Part shown: one piece after another, positions 1-7,279 of the stretch
How the letters are laid out: each line of letters opens with the position of its first letter
Numbering within the stretch: position 1 is the first letter of the stretch
DNA from: Lachnospiraceae bacterium
GTDB taxonomy: Bacteria; Bacillota; Clostridia; Lachnospirales; Lachnospiraceae
Reading direction: 5' to 3'
Assembly (NCBI GenBank): GCA_022510705.1
Contig: JAFLSX010000018.1
Coordinates: 1 to 41,559, forward strand
Length of the DNA: 41,559 nucleotides
Made by a program: the position numbers and the translations under genes
The notes under the pieces: model-generated
Database searches by the model: none
What the model was told of the DNA's origin: nothing
The model's input: the letters and a program-made list of their open reading frames with translations, nothing else

Positions 1-202
1 ACTTATCAGACAGCCCCAGCAGATAATCCGCCGAGACATGGTAATACTTGCACAAAGTCAATAAACACCTGATAGGCATTTCATTGATCCCCCGCTCATA
101 TCTGGAATACATCGTCTGCGAAGTTCCCAGTACTTCTGCTATCTGCTGCTGGGTCTTATCATTGTCCTCCCGCAGATTTCTCATTCGAATTACATAATCC
201 AT
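1..202 (-). CDS. XRE-family helix-turn-helix transcriptional regulator (partial, C-terminus off the window)
   Basis: The first 67 residues are present; the gene runs off the left edge. They form a typical HTH_3/Cro-CI fold: an N-terminal helix rich in Arg and Asp, then the turn QQQIAEVLGTSQTMYSRYERG (residues 18-38), where the Q-x-x-[IV]-A core and the SRYERG recognition-helix end are characteristic. The following LLTLCKYYHVSADYLLGLSDK (47-67) is the usual XRE C-terminal helix ('S.DYLLG'). The ATG start is the only reasonable one, but its ribosome binding site is weak (GGTAAAG-like). It is divergent from the MBOAT gene, and the 199-bp gap holds an AT-rich near-palindrome that could be its own operator. 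Whether it is a short HTH-only protein or carries a sensor domain cannot be seen here. Confidence 0.9.
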   Translation of the reverse strand, partial: MDYVIRMRNLREDNDKTQQQIAEVLGTSQTMYSRYERGINEMPIRCLLTLCKYYHVSADYLLGLSDK

Positions 203-239
203 ATCTTTACCACACCAATGCTTTTTTAAAAGTCTAACA

Positions 240-281
240 TAGTAAAAATATTTCATATGCTTTTAGTAAAAATATTTACTA
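240..281. promoter_or_regulatory. Candidate operator: repeated TAGTAAAAATATTT boxes
   Basis: The 14-mer TAGTAAAAATATTT occurs at 240-253 and again at 264-277, spaced 24 bp start to start. The second copy extends into TAGTAAAAATATTTACTA (264-281), which matches its own reverse complement at 16 of 18 positions. The boxes lie just downstream of the likely -10 of the XRE gene, where a repressor of that family would be expected to bind its own promoter. Assignment to this regulator is inference. Confidence 0.5.
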
Positions 282-291
282 ATATCTTCCA

Positions 292-308
292 TACAGTATA
301 CCACAGAA
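292..308 (-). promoter_or_regulatory. Extended -10 promoter of the XRE regulator
   Basis: On the minus strand this reads TTCTGTGGTATACTGTA, with TGG immediately before a TATACT -10 hexamer (an extended -10, TGnTATACT). No good -35 is visible 16-18 bp upstream. The same 17 bases occur in front of uvrB. Transcription would start about 85-90 bases before the regulator's start codon and pass through the repeated AT-rich boxes. Confidence 0.5.
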
Positions 309-345
309 CTTCCCATTCTGCCAGCCCTGTATTTTGCATTATAAA

Positions 346-374
346 TTGACTCTATTTGCAATTTTTGCTAATCT
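346..374 (+). promoter_or_regulatory. Weak candidate promoter of the MBOAT gene
   Basis: TTGACT (346-351) is a good -35, followed after 17 bp by TAATCT with an upstream TG (extended -10 position). The -10 hexamer matches the consensus at only three positions, so this is tentative. The ribosome binding site GGGAGG sits six bases before the ATG of the acyltransferase. Confidence 0.3.
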
Positions 375-401
375 GTATTTAGCAGAATCGGGAGGCAGAA
401 T

Positions 402-1892
402 ATGCTGTTTAATTCCTATATTTTTATCTTTCTCTTTTTACCTCTTGCGCTGGCAGGATATTTTGTATTGAACCATTTTAAATGCTATGAATTGGGCAAG
501 CTCTTTTTGGTGGGTATGTCACTGTGGTTCTATGCTTATTTTCACTTATCCTATCTGTGGATACTCCTCTGCAGCATTGCACTTAACTATATATGCCATT
601 TACTGCTGATACACCGATTCCACACCCGGTTTACCGCTTTTGCAGGCATACTGCTCAACATCTGTATTCTGTATTATTTCAAGTATTTCGATTTTGTAAT
701 AGAAACCATCAATGGTCTGACGGGATCACATATTTCCGTCAGCGGAGTCCTGCTGCCGTTAGGTATCAGTTTCTTTACCTTTCAGCAGATTGGTTTTTTG
801 GCGGACAGTGCAAAGGGCTCGGTAGACAGACAAAAACCTCTGGATTATGCCCTCTTTGTCTCCTTTTTTCCTCAACTCATTGCTGGTCCCATTGTCAGCC
901 ACGAGGAGATGCTTCCCCAATTTAGCGATATTTCAAAGAAGCGGCTTTCTGCTGAAAACTTCTATTTCGGGCTCCGCATCTTCATACTGGGCCTTGGCAA
1001 AAAAGTGCTGCTGGCTGATACCTTCGGACAGGCTGTATACTGGGGATTTCAACATTATACAGCGCTGGACGGACTCAACACCTTCCTTGTTGCACTTTTT
1101 TACACCCTGCAGCTTTATTTTGATTTCAGCGGTTACTGCGATATGGCCAGAGGCATTGGCCGAATGTTCAACATTCAAATTCCCGTCAACTTTCTCTCGC
1201 CCTATAAATCTGCCAGTATTTTGGAATTCTGGGACAGATGGCATATCACTCTGACTCGTTTTTTCACTAAATATATTTATATTCCTCTGGGCGGAAACCG
1301 AAGGGGAATCCTGCGCACCTGCCTCAACGTGCTGTTTGTTTTTTGTATCAGCGGCCTTTGGCACGGTGCCGGTTGGACCTTTTTACTGTGGGGTCTGCTG
1401 CATGGCGTGTTCTCTGTGCTGACGCGGCTATGGCGTATATTAAAGTCCCGTTTCATCCCGCAGGCGCTCTCACACCCCAAAGCACAGCCCGTTTTAAAAA
1501 TGTTCGGTATTCTACTGACCTTCCTTTTTCTGAACATCAGCTGGACGCTGTTTCGGGCGGAATCCCTTTCTCAAGCAGGTTATATGCTGAGGAATATATT
1601 TACATTTCGCGGAACCCATATTTATGCAGAGTTAGCCGGATACTTTCAATTGCATGAATTCTGGTACATTATTAAGTTTTTCCATTTGGATGCACTGCCC
1701 TATGCTTCCTATTACTGCATGTTCGGCATAACTGCCGTGGCACTTGTACTTATTTTTGCCTGTCGCAATCTGCATGAAACGGAAAGCAGTCACAGACCGG
1801 GACTTATAAACACCTTAAGTCTGACTGTCTTAGGCGTATGGTGTGTATTGTCTTTATCCGGAGTCAGCACCTTTTTATATTTTAACTTTTAA
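402..1892 (+). CDS. MBOAT-family membrane O-acyltransferase (AlgI/DltB-like)
   Basis: A 496-residue polytopic protein with about a dozen hydrophobic segments, the usual length for AlgI/PatA-type MBOAT proteins. The family signature is clear: LPLGISFFTFQQIG near residues 115-130, SFFPQLIAGPI near 155, FWDRWHITLTRFF around residues 276-289 (His281) and the active-site block SGLWHGAGWTFLLWG with the invariant His at residue 321. Proteins of this family move an acyl group, usually acetyl, across the membrane to an extracellular polysaccharide or teichoic acid, with a periplasmic/extracellular SGNH-type partner completing transfer. Such a partner is encoded 30 bp downstream. A GGGAGG site supports the ATG start. 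The acceptor is unknown; the capsule-like cluster to the right is one candidate. Confidence 0.93.
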   Translation: MLFNSYIFIFLFLPLALAGYFVLNHFKCYELGKLFLVGMSLWFYAYFHLSYLWILLCSIALNYICHLLLIHRFHTRFTAFAGILLNICILYYFKYFDFVIETINGLTGSHISVSGVLLPLGISFFTFQQIGFLADSAKGSVDRQKPLDYALFVSFFPQLIAGPIVSHEEMLPQFSDISKKRLSAENFYFGLRIFILGLGKKVLLADTFGQAVYWGFQHYTALDGLNTFLVALFYTLQLYFDFSGYCDMARGIGRMFNIQIPVNFLSPYKSASILEFWDRWHITLTRFFTKYIYIPLGGNRRGILRTCLNVLFVFCISGLWHGAGWTFLLWGLLHGVFSVLTRLWRILKSRFIPQALSHPKAQPVLKMFGILLTFLFLNISWTLFRAESLSQAGYMLRNIFTFRGTHIYAELAGYFQLHEFWYIIKFFHLDALPYASYYCMFGITAVALVLIFACRNLHETESSHRPGLINTLSLTVLGVWCVLSLSGVSTFLYFNF

Positions 1893-1922
1893 GTATCTCA
1901 CTACATAAGGAGTAAACGTCCC

Positions 1923-2978
1923 ATGAACATAAAATACAAAAGATATATCCGCACACTTCTTATATGTTTTATATTGATCATGATCATCTCCGCAACTTTG
2001 ACCGTAGTGATAGATCCTTTCTTCCATTACCACAAACCCTTGAAGGGGATGCATTACATCATCGACAATCAGCTTACTCAGAATCCCGGTATTGCTAAAA
2101 ATTTTGACTATGACAGCGTCATTCTGGGTTCTTCCATGACTGTAAATTTCGATACCGATCTTTTTGCAAAAGTCATGGGTTTAAATACCGTAAAGCTCTC
2201 CTACAACGGCGCTTACCCTAGCGATATTGATAATATTATGCAATTAGTGGTACAAAGTCCAAACGAGGTCAGCCATGTCTTTCTGTGCATAGATATTTAT
2301 ACCTACAAAGCTCCCTACGGTGTCACTGCCTACGGAATTCCCGACTATCTGTATGATGACTCATATTTAAACGATATTTTTTATCTTTTAAATAAAGATG
2401 TCCTTCTGGATTACATTTTAGCTCCTCAGATCCAGCGGGAAGACACCCCTTTAAATGAAGCATACTGGAACTGGCCTTATATGATCTACAGTGCCGAATG
2501 GGTAATGGCCAACTATGAACAACCTACAATCTTTGCCGAACCGCTACCATCGGACAGCTATCAGAGCAATATTAAAGAAAATATGCAAAAATGCATTCTT
2601 CCCTATATTGAGGCAATGCCGGATACGGAGTTTGTCGCATTCTTTCCGCCTTACAGTATCCTGTACTGGTATTCGCGTTATGCGGACGGCAGTCTGGCGG
2701 CCGAGCTTGCCGGTGAAAAACAAATTATAGAAGAGTTACTTACCTACCCCAATGTCAGAGTATATTATTTTCAAAACCAGTATGACTTTATTATCAATTT
2801 GGATAACTACACCGATTATACGCACTATAGCCATGAAATGAATGACCAGATGACTCTGTGGTTTGCCGAAGAAGGTTGTCCCTATGAATTAACCACAGAA
2901 AATTACGAGACGATTCTGAACCAAATGAACGCCTGGCTGGCGGAATGTGATTTTAAAAGTTATTTGACTGTTCCGTAA
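1923..2978 (+). CDS. SGNH-hydrolase-like membrane-anchored protein, probable partner of the MBOAT acyltransferase
   Basis: A 351-residue protein with one N-terminal membrane anchor (about residues 10-32) and an extracytoplasmic domain. Two motifs suggest an SGNH/GDSL-type fold as in AlgX/AlgJ/DltD: ILGSSMTVNF (Gly69-Ser70-Ser71, Ser71 being the likely nucleophile, with Asn75 four residues on) and DYTH near the C-terminus (Asp298, His301), which would give the Asp-x-x-His pair. The gene starts 30 bp after the MBOAT stop, behind an AAGGAG site, so the two are almost certainly co-transcribed. Proteins of this kind accept the acyl group delivered by the MBOAT partner and transfer it to a glycan. 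No family name is certain; in many annotations it would be a hypothetical protein. Confidence 0.72.
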   Translation: MNIKYKRYIRTLLICFILIMIISATLTVVIDPFFHYHKPLKGMHYIIDNQLTQNPGIAKNFDYDSVILGSSMTVNFDTDLFAKVMGLNTVKLSYNGAYPSDIDNIMQLVVQSPNEVSHVFLCIDIYTYKAPYGVTAYGIPDYLYDDSYLNDIFYLLNKDVLLDYILAPQIQREDTPLNEAYWNWPYMIYSAEWVMANYEQPTIFAEPLPSDSYQSNIKENMQKCILPYIEAMPDTEFVAFFPPYSILYWYSRYADGSLAAELAGEKQIIEELLTYPNVRVYYFQNQYDFIINLDNYTDYTHYSHEMNDQMTLWFAEEGCPYELTTENYETILNQMNAWLAECDFKSYLTVP

Positions 2979-2980
2979 AA

Positions 2981-3023
2981 AACCCCCTTTAGTAGATTTT
3001 CTCATGTCTACTTAAGGGGGGTT
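2981..3023. terminator. Bidirectional intrinsic terminator between convergent genes
   Basis: The arms AACCCCCTTTAGTAGA and TCTACTTAAGGGGGGTT pair almost completely around a 10-base loop. On the minus strand the stem is followed by six T residues, so it is strongest for the PseB-type gene coming from the right; it also closes the MBOAT operon. Confidence 0.85.
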
Positions 3024-3069
3024 ATATCATCTGATTTGAGAGGTCAGTTCATTGCTTACGGCAGCTTTT

Positions 3070-4065
3070 TTACTTTTCCAGATCTACAGATTTGATCAAT
3101 TCCTGAATCTGCTCCACCGATAACCATTCGGTATTGTTGCCGGAAGTGTAGGAAAAGCCTTCCGGAACCTTTTTACCCGTCGGTACCGCCTTGCGGCTCT
3201 CACTCCACACCATTTGCGGATACACAATAAAATGTTTATCATATTCGTATGTAGTGAGGGAATCCTCCACCGTCACCATGATTTCATGAAGTTTCTCGCC
3301 TTCTCTGATACCCACCTCCGGCATAGCGCAGCCGGGGCACATAGCTTGAGCCAAGTCCGTAATCTTGAAAGACGGAATCTTGGAAATAAAGGTCTCTCCT
3401 CCCTTTGCCTCCTCTAACGCCTTAATGACCAACTCTACTCCCTGACGCAGACTGATCCAGAAACGGGTCATTCGATAATCGGTTATGGGCAACTCCGTTT
3501 TTCCCTGCTTAAGAAGATTGTGGAAGAAAGGAATTACAGACCCCCTGCTGCCGGCCACATTTCCGTATCTGACAATGGAAAAACAAATATCCTTATTGCC
3601 GGCATAGGCATTTGCAGCAATAAAGAGCTTGTCGGATACCAGCTTGGTACCTCCGTATAAATTCACCGGATTGACAGCCTTGTCCGTAGAAAGAGCTACT
3701 ACTTTTTTCACGCCGCAATCCAGTGCCGCGTCAATCACATTCTGTGCGCCGTTAATATTTGTTTTGATGGCTTCTGCAGGATTATATTCACAGGCCGGCA
3801 CCTGTTTTAAAGCGGCTGCATGGATCACATAATCCACACCTTCAAATGCTCTTTTTAACCTATCCTTATCCCTTACATCTCCGATAAAAAACCGCAGCTT
3901 ATCCGCATACTGTTTGAACTCATTCTGCATGATAAACTGTTTAAACTCATCTCTGGAATAAATAATGATCTTCTTGGGATCATAATGTTCCAATACATAT
4001 CTGGTAAACGCTTTACCAAAGGATCCTGTTCCTCCGGTCACCAAAATCGCTTTATTATTTAACAT
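3070..4065 (-). CDS. pseB: UDP-N-acetylglucosamine 4,6-dehydratase (inverting), PseB/FlaA1 type
   Basis: A 331-residue extended short-chain dehydrogenase. The NAD(P) loop VTGGTGSFG lies at residues 9-17. The active site is STDKAVNPVNLYGGTK (126-141), with Asp128-Lys129 and the Tyr137-x-x-x-Lys141 pair matching the D-K-Y catalytic arrangement of FlaA1/PseB. The C-terminus (SGNNTEWLS) is also PseB-like. The known reaction turns UDP-GlcNAc into UDP-2-acetamido-2,6-dideoxy-beta-L-arabino-hexos-4-ulose, the first step to pseudaminic acid or to 2-acetamido-2,6-dideoxy-L-hexoses. No PseC-type aminotransferase or CapF/CapG-type partner is in the window, so the final sugar is unknown. The start at MLNNK is chosen because GGAGG lies five bases before it; an ATG four codons earlier would place that site inside the gene. 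It has its own promoter. Confidence 0.88.
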   Translation of the reverse strand: MLNNKAILVTGGTGSFGKAFTRYVLEHYDPKKIIIYSRDEFKQFIMQNEFKQYADKLRFFIGDVRDKDRLKRAFEGVDYVIHAAALKQVPACEYNPAEAIKTNINGAQNVIDAALDCGVKKVVALSTDKAVNPVNLYGGTKLVSDKLFIAANAYAGNKDICFSIVRYGNVAGSRGSVIPFFHNLLKQGKTELPITDYRMTRFWISLRQGVELVIKALEEAKGGETFISKIPSFKITDLAQAMCPGCAMPEVGIREGEKLHEIMVTVEDSLTTYEYDKHFIVYPQMVWSESRKAVPTGKKVPEGFSYTSGNNTEWLSVEQIQELIKSVDLEK

Positions 4066-4108
4066 AAAAACCTCCAATGTTACAGGTGATTTCTGCGCTA
4101 GCAGAATG

Positions 4109-4137
4109 ATTATACCATCTTTATCTTAAAAAGTCAC
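4109..4137 (-). promoter_or_regulatory. Sigma-A-type promoter of the pseB-like gene
   Basis: Reading the minus strand: GTGACT, 17 bp, then TGG-TATAAT, giving four of six -35 matches, a perfect -10 and an extended -10 TG. It lies in the 105-bp gap after the sugar transferase gene, so the last gene of the cluster can be expressed separately from those upstream. Confidence 0.75.
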
Positions 4138-4170
4138 TATAGAATCCCCACAAGCAAATGCTGTCTGTCC

Positions 4171-5559
4171 TTATTCACCGTGGTCTTCCCTCTCCTTCTT
4201 CAGGGCAGTGATCTGATTATCTTCCACTCCCTCTGTACTGTCAGGCCACAAAAGTACTTTTACCGTCAGTAACATCAGCTTTAAATCCAGCCAGATGGAA
4301 TAATTTTCGATGTAAGCCAAATCCAGTTTCAGCTTGTCATAGGGTGTGGTATTGTATTTACCGTATACCTGGGCATAACCCGCCAATCCCGCCTTCACTT
4401 TCATACGATAGCAAAATTCCGGCATTACCTCCTGATAGCGGGCAATAATCTCCGGCCGTTCCGGTCTGGGGCCGATAAAAGACATATCCCCTTTTATGAT
4501 GTTGATCAGCTGGGGCAGCTCGTCCAGCCGCACCTTACGGATAAATTTTCCCACCGGAGTGATGCGGGCATCCCCCTTGGAGGCCAGCCTTGCTACTCCG
4601 TCCTTTTCCGCGTCCACTCTCATACTGCGGAACTTCAATATCCGAAATTCTCTGCCACCCACCGTACAACGCACCTGTTTATACAATATAGGCCCTCCGT
4701 CATACAGCTTTACCGCCAATGCGGTCAGCAACATAAATGGAGAGGTAATGACAAATAAGAGCAGGGCAAAAACCAAATCGATGCAGCGCTTTATAAAACG
4801 CTGTTCTATGGTAAGGGAATACTCTCTGGTGAGTAACAGGGGCGTATCAAACAAATGCAGTTCCTCCGCCCCCTTTAAAATCACATCCGGAATCTTGGGC
4901 ATGATATAAGTCCGGATGGACTGCCCATAGCAGAATTTTAAAATCTGATTTCTGCTCTCTACGGAAATGTCCCAAAGCACCACTGCATCATAACGCTCCA
5001 GTGCTTCCTTGCGGATAACTTCCACTCCTTCCCGGATATGCATACATTTACAGACTTCAAACTTATCCTTTCGGCTTTTAAACTTCTCCAAAATATCCTC
5101 AATGGGTCTGTCACCATGTATTAACAGCAGTTTTCTGGGTGGAAACATATTCTTATACAACAGACTGGATATATTGATCCAAATAATGATCCAGAACGCC
5201 TGCAATACCAGCATGCTCACATAGGTTGGCACATCAAAGAGCCAGCGTACCATCAGGGAAATCTGACCGTATGTAATAACACCTACGATCAGGGTTGCCA
5301 AAAGCTGGGAAAAAATAATTTCAACATTTTTCAGATAGCCAATTCGCATACCGCCATACATATTGGAAAAGAAGAACAACAAAACCCCATAGATGGCAAT
5401 CATCAGCCAGTGTCCTCTCTCCCAAAATTGCAAGTACACTTTGACACTTTCATAATAGCTTGTATACCAGTAGTAAGCATAGATACCGATCTGCCCCGCC
5501 AGGCATATGCCGGATAGGCACAGCAGAATCAAACGCTTAAAGGATTCCAATTTACGCAA
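4171..5559 (-). CDS. Undecaprenyl-phosphate sugar-1-phosphate transferase (exopolysaccharide initiating enzyme, WcaJ/CpsE type)
   Basis: The protein has 462 residues. The N-terminal half has four to five membrane segments and a CoA-binding-like fold (HGDRPIEDI region); the C-terminal half (about 253-450) is a bacterial sugar transferase domain with its own membrane helix (CIDLVFALLLFVITSPFML) and the motifs KFRSMRVDAE, VRLDELPQLINI and GPRPERPE. Family members load a sugar phosphate, often Glc-1-P, Gal-1-P or an N-acetyl sugar, onto undecaprenyl phosphate and so start a capsule or exopolysaccharide repeat unit at the inner membrane face. The start is TTG, preceded by AGGATGAGGG at good spacing; no ATG fits as well. 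It lies in the same direction as the GT2 gene upstream, 118 bp away. The sugar specificity cannot be read from the sequence. Confidence 0.92.
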   Translation of the reverse strand: MRKLESFKRLILLCLSGICLAGQIGIYAYYWYTSYYESVKVYLQFWERGHWLMIAIYGVLLFFFSNMYGGMRIGYLKNVEIIFSQLLATLIVGVITYGQISLMVRWLFDVPTYVSMLVLQAFWIIIWINISSLLYKNMFPPRKLLLIHGDRPIEDILEKFKSRKDKFEVCKCMHIREGVEVIRKEALERYDAVVLWDISVESRNQILKFCYGQSIRTYIMPKIPDVILKGAEELHLFDTPLLLTREYSLTIEQRFIKRCIDLVFALLLFVITSPFMLLTALAVKLYDGGPILYKQVRCTVGGREFRILKFRSMRVDAEKDGVARLASKGDARITPVGKFIRKVRLDELPQLINIIKGDMSFIGPRPERPEIIARYQEVMPEFCYRMKVKAGLAGYAQVYGKYNTTPYDKLKLDLAYIENYSIWLDLKLMLLTVKVLLWPDSTEGVEDNQITALKKEREDHGE

Positions 5560-5677
5560 TTTTAAACCCTCATCCTTCTGTTAATTTTCCATAACTCCAA
5601 AAAGTTTAGGCAGAGCCTGGTTGCTTCACTTTGCCCTTTGCGAACAGTATAGCATAAGCCCGGATATCCAGCAATGC

Positions 5678-6433
5678 CTATAATCTTCTCTTCACTGCAC
5701 GCACCGCCCAAAAACAGAAATTGTACGCACTGTAGGGAAGAGAGAGCCCCTCCGCTTTTCGGTACAGATTCCAAATGCGCCGCAGAGCCTCCAGCTTATT
5801 GGAAGATAAGGAACCGCCCACTCTTCTGTAACGAACCAGATTTTCATTTAAGCCATAAGCCGTATATCCTTGACGCAATATCTTAAACCATAGAGCGGTA
5901 TCCTCACTTTTGATAATCGGCATGACTAGCTGCTCTTTTGTTATTTTTTTGGTATCAAACATCACCGTAGAAGTAAAAATGGTAGTATTTTTCAGTGCCT
6001 GCTTGTAAGTGAGAGTCTGCGGCACCTTTACCACCTTTCCTGTCCCTATACCGGATTCATCCGCAAATTCATAGTTGGTAAAGGAAAAAGCCGCCTCTTT
6101 ATCTCGCATAAATGCCAGCTGCTTTTCCAATTTATCCTTCTGCCATAAATCGTCGGCATCCAAATACGCAATATATCTTCCGGATGTTTCTCTCAGGCCT
6201 GCGTTTCTGGTGTCTGCAGCGCCGCTGTTTTCCTTTATCAAAAGTCTGATGCGCTCATCCGGTTCCTGTAAGAGCAGTTCCTCGATCACCTGTCTGCTTG
6301 CATCAGTGGAGCCGTCGTCAACCAGTAATAATTCCCAATTGGCATATGTCTGGTTTTTGACACAAGCTATCGTTTCCGATATATACTTTTCCGCATTGTA
6401 AACCGGTACAATAATACTGACCTTATCTTCCAC
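5678..6433 (-). CDS. Family 2 glycosyltransferase
   Basis: A short, soluble 251-residue GT-A enzyme. The N-terminus SIIVPVYNAEKYI, the nucleotide-binding VDDGST (Asp39-Asp40) and the metal-binding LDADD (Asp92-x-Asp94) are classical GT2 signatures. A basic C-terminus (VRAVKRRL) may hold it to the membrane. The start codon is GTG, with AAGGAGAG six bases upstream, and it lies 12 bp after the preceding membrane protein gene, so it is part of the same transcript. It probably adds one sugar to the lipid-linked repeat unit begun by the neighbouring sugar transferase; donor and linkage are unknown. Confidence 0.9.
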   Translation of the reverse strand: MEDKVSIIVPVYNAEKYISETIACVKNQTYANWELLLVDDGSTDASRQVIEELLLQEPDERIRLLIKENSGAADTRNAGLRETSGRYIAYLDADDLWQKDKLEKQLAFMRDKEAAFSFTNYEFADESGIGTGKVVKVPQTLTYKQALKNTTIFTSTVMFDTKKITKEQLVMPIIKSEDTALWFKILRQGYTAYGLNENLVRYRRVGGSLSSNKLEALRRIWNLYRKAEGLSLPYSAYNFCFWAVRAVKRRL

Positions 6434-6445
6434 GCTTTGCTCTCC

Positions 6446-7279
6446 TTATTGTAGTTCGTAAATCACATAGGGCAGTCGGGTTGTGTAATTCTCCCGATAT
6501 GCGTCCTGCTCTGCAAGTGCCTCCGCCAGTACGCCATTGTAACGCTCATAGGAAAAGATCAGATAATGATAGCCTGCTTCCGCGCAGTAGTTTAAAAAAT
6601 CCGCCTCCGCATACTTTTCCTGCTCCTCGTTTTCCCATATATTCAGACCGGTGTTGACCCAGTCATGGAGCAACAGCATTTCCTCATCATAGGTATCAAA
6701 AAGATACGCCGACAGTTCCGGTTCATAGAGATCCCTTCCGTAAGGAAGTAACAAGTTACCGTTATATATTCTTGCCCAGGCGCTAACCTCATCCGGCGCA
6801 AGCAAATAGATACAATCATCTTCTGGAATATCCAGATAGGTGAGAATTGCCGCCTCCTCGGGAAGGCCGTCCAAGCGCTGTTTTTCTTCCGTCACGGTTC
6901 TGCCGAGGGAAAGCGTTCCGCAAAGAAACAAAAACACCGCCAATGCTGCCACAACCAATACCTCGTATAAGCGTCTCTTTTTTTCGGCCCGCAGCCGGAG
7001 CCCTCCTGCCTGTGTGGCGGCAGCCAGCATTTTTGTTTCCGCCAGCACCAAACCATAGGCGGAAACGGCCGTCAGAGGAAGCAGCCTCCATAAATTTTGA
7101 GGACTGTAAAATGCGGTCTGATAGCGAACCAGCAGTCCTGCCGTCCATGGAAAAAGAAGCAGCAACAGCATCGTCAGTGAAAAGAAATCTAATTCTTTTT
7201 TATTTTCTTTTTCTGTCAGCCAAATCAAAAGAAGTGATGCCATGAACAGCATCAAATACTGTCCCTCCAGCCGTGCCAT
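6446..7279 (-). CDS. Membrane protein with C-terminal extracytoplasmic domain, partner of the DUF6077-like protein
   Basis: A 277-residue protein that I do not recognise by itself. It has three to four hydrophobic segments in the first 135 residues (for example LMLFMASLLLIWL and VLVVAALAVFLFLCG), then a soluble acidic domain of about 130 residues rich in Tyr, Glu and Leu. Membrane and outer domains in this order resemble the second half of GT-C glycosyltransferases. The start at MARLEG is set by GGGAGG just upstream; its ATG overlaps the TAA of the preceding gene (TAATG), a typical coupling signal. A longer version starting 35 codons earlier would overlap that gene heavily and lacks a ribosome binding site. 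Together the two proteins total 578 residues, about the size of one GT-C-like protein, so this may be a split family member. Confidence 0.7.
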   Translation of the reverse strand: MARLEGQYLMLFMASLLLIWLTEKENKKELDFFSLTMLLLLLFPWTAGLLVRYQTAFYSPQNLWRLLPLTAVSAYGLVLAETKMLAAATQAGGLRLRAEKKRRLYEVLVVAALAVFLFLCGTLSLGRTVTEEKQRLDGLPEEAAILTYLDIPEDDCIYLLAPDEVSAWARIYNGNLLLPYGRDLYEPELSAYLFDTYDEEMLLLHDWVNTGLNIWENEEQEKYAEADFLNYCAEAGYHYLIFSYERYNGVLAEALAEQDAYRENYTTRLPYVIYELQ

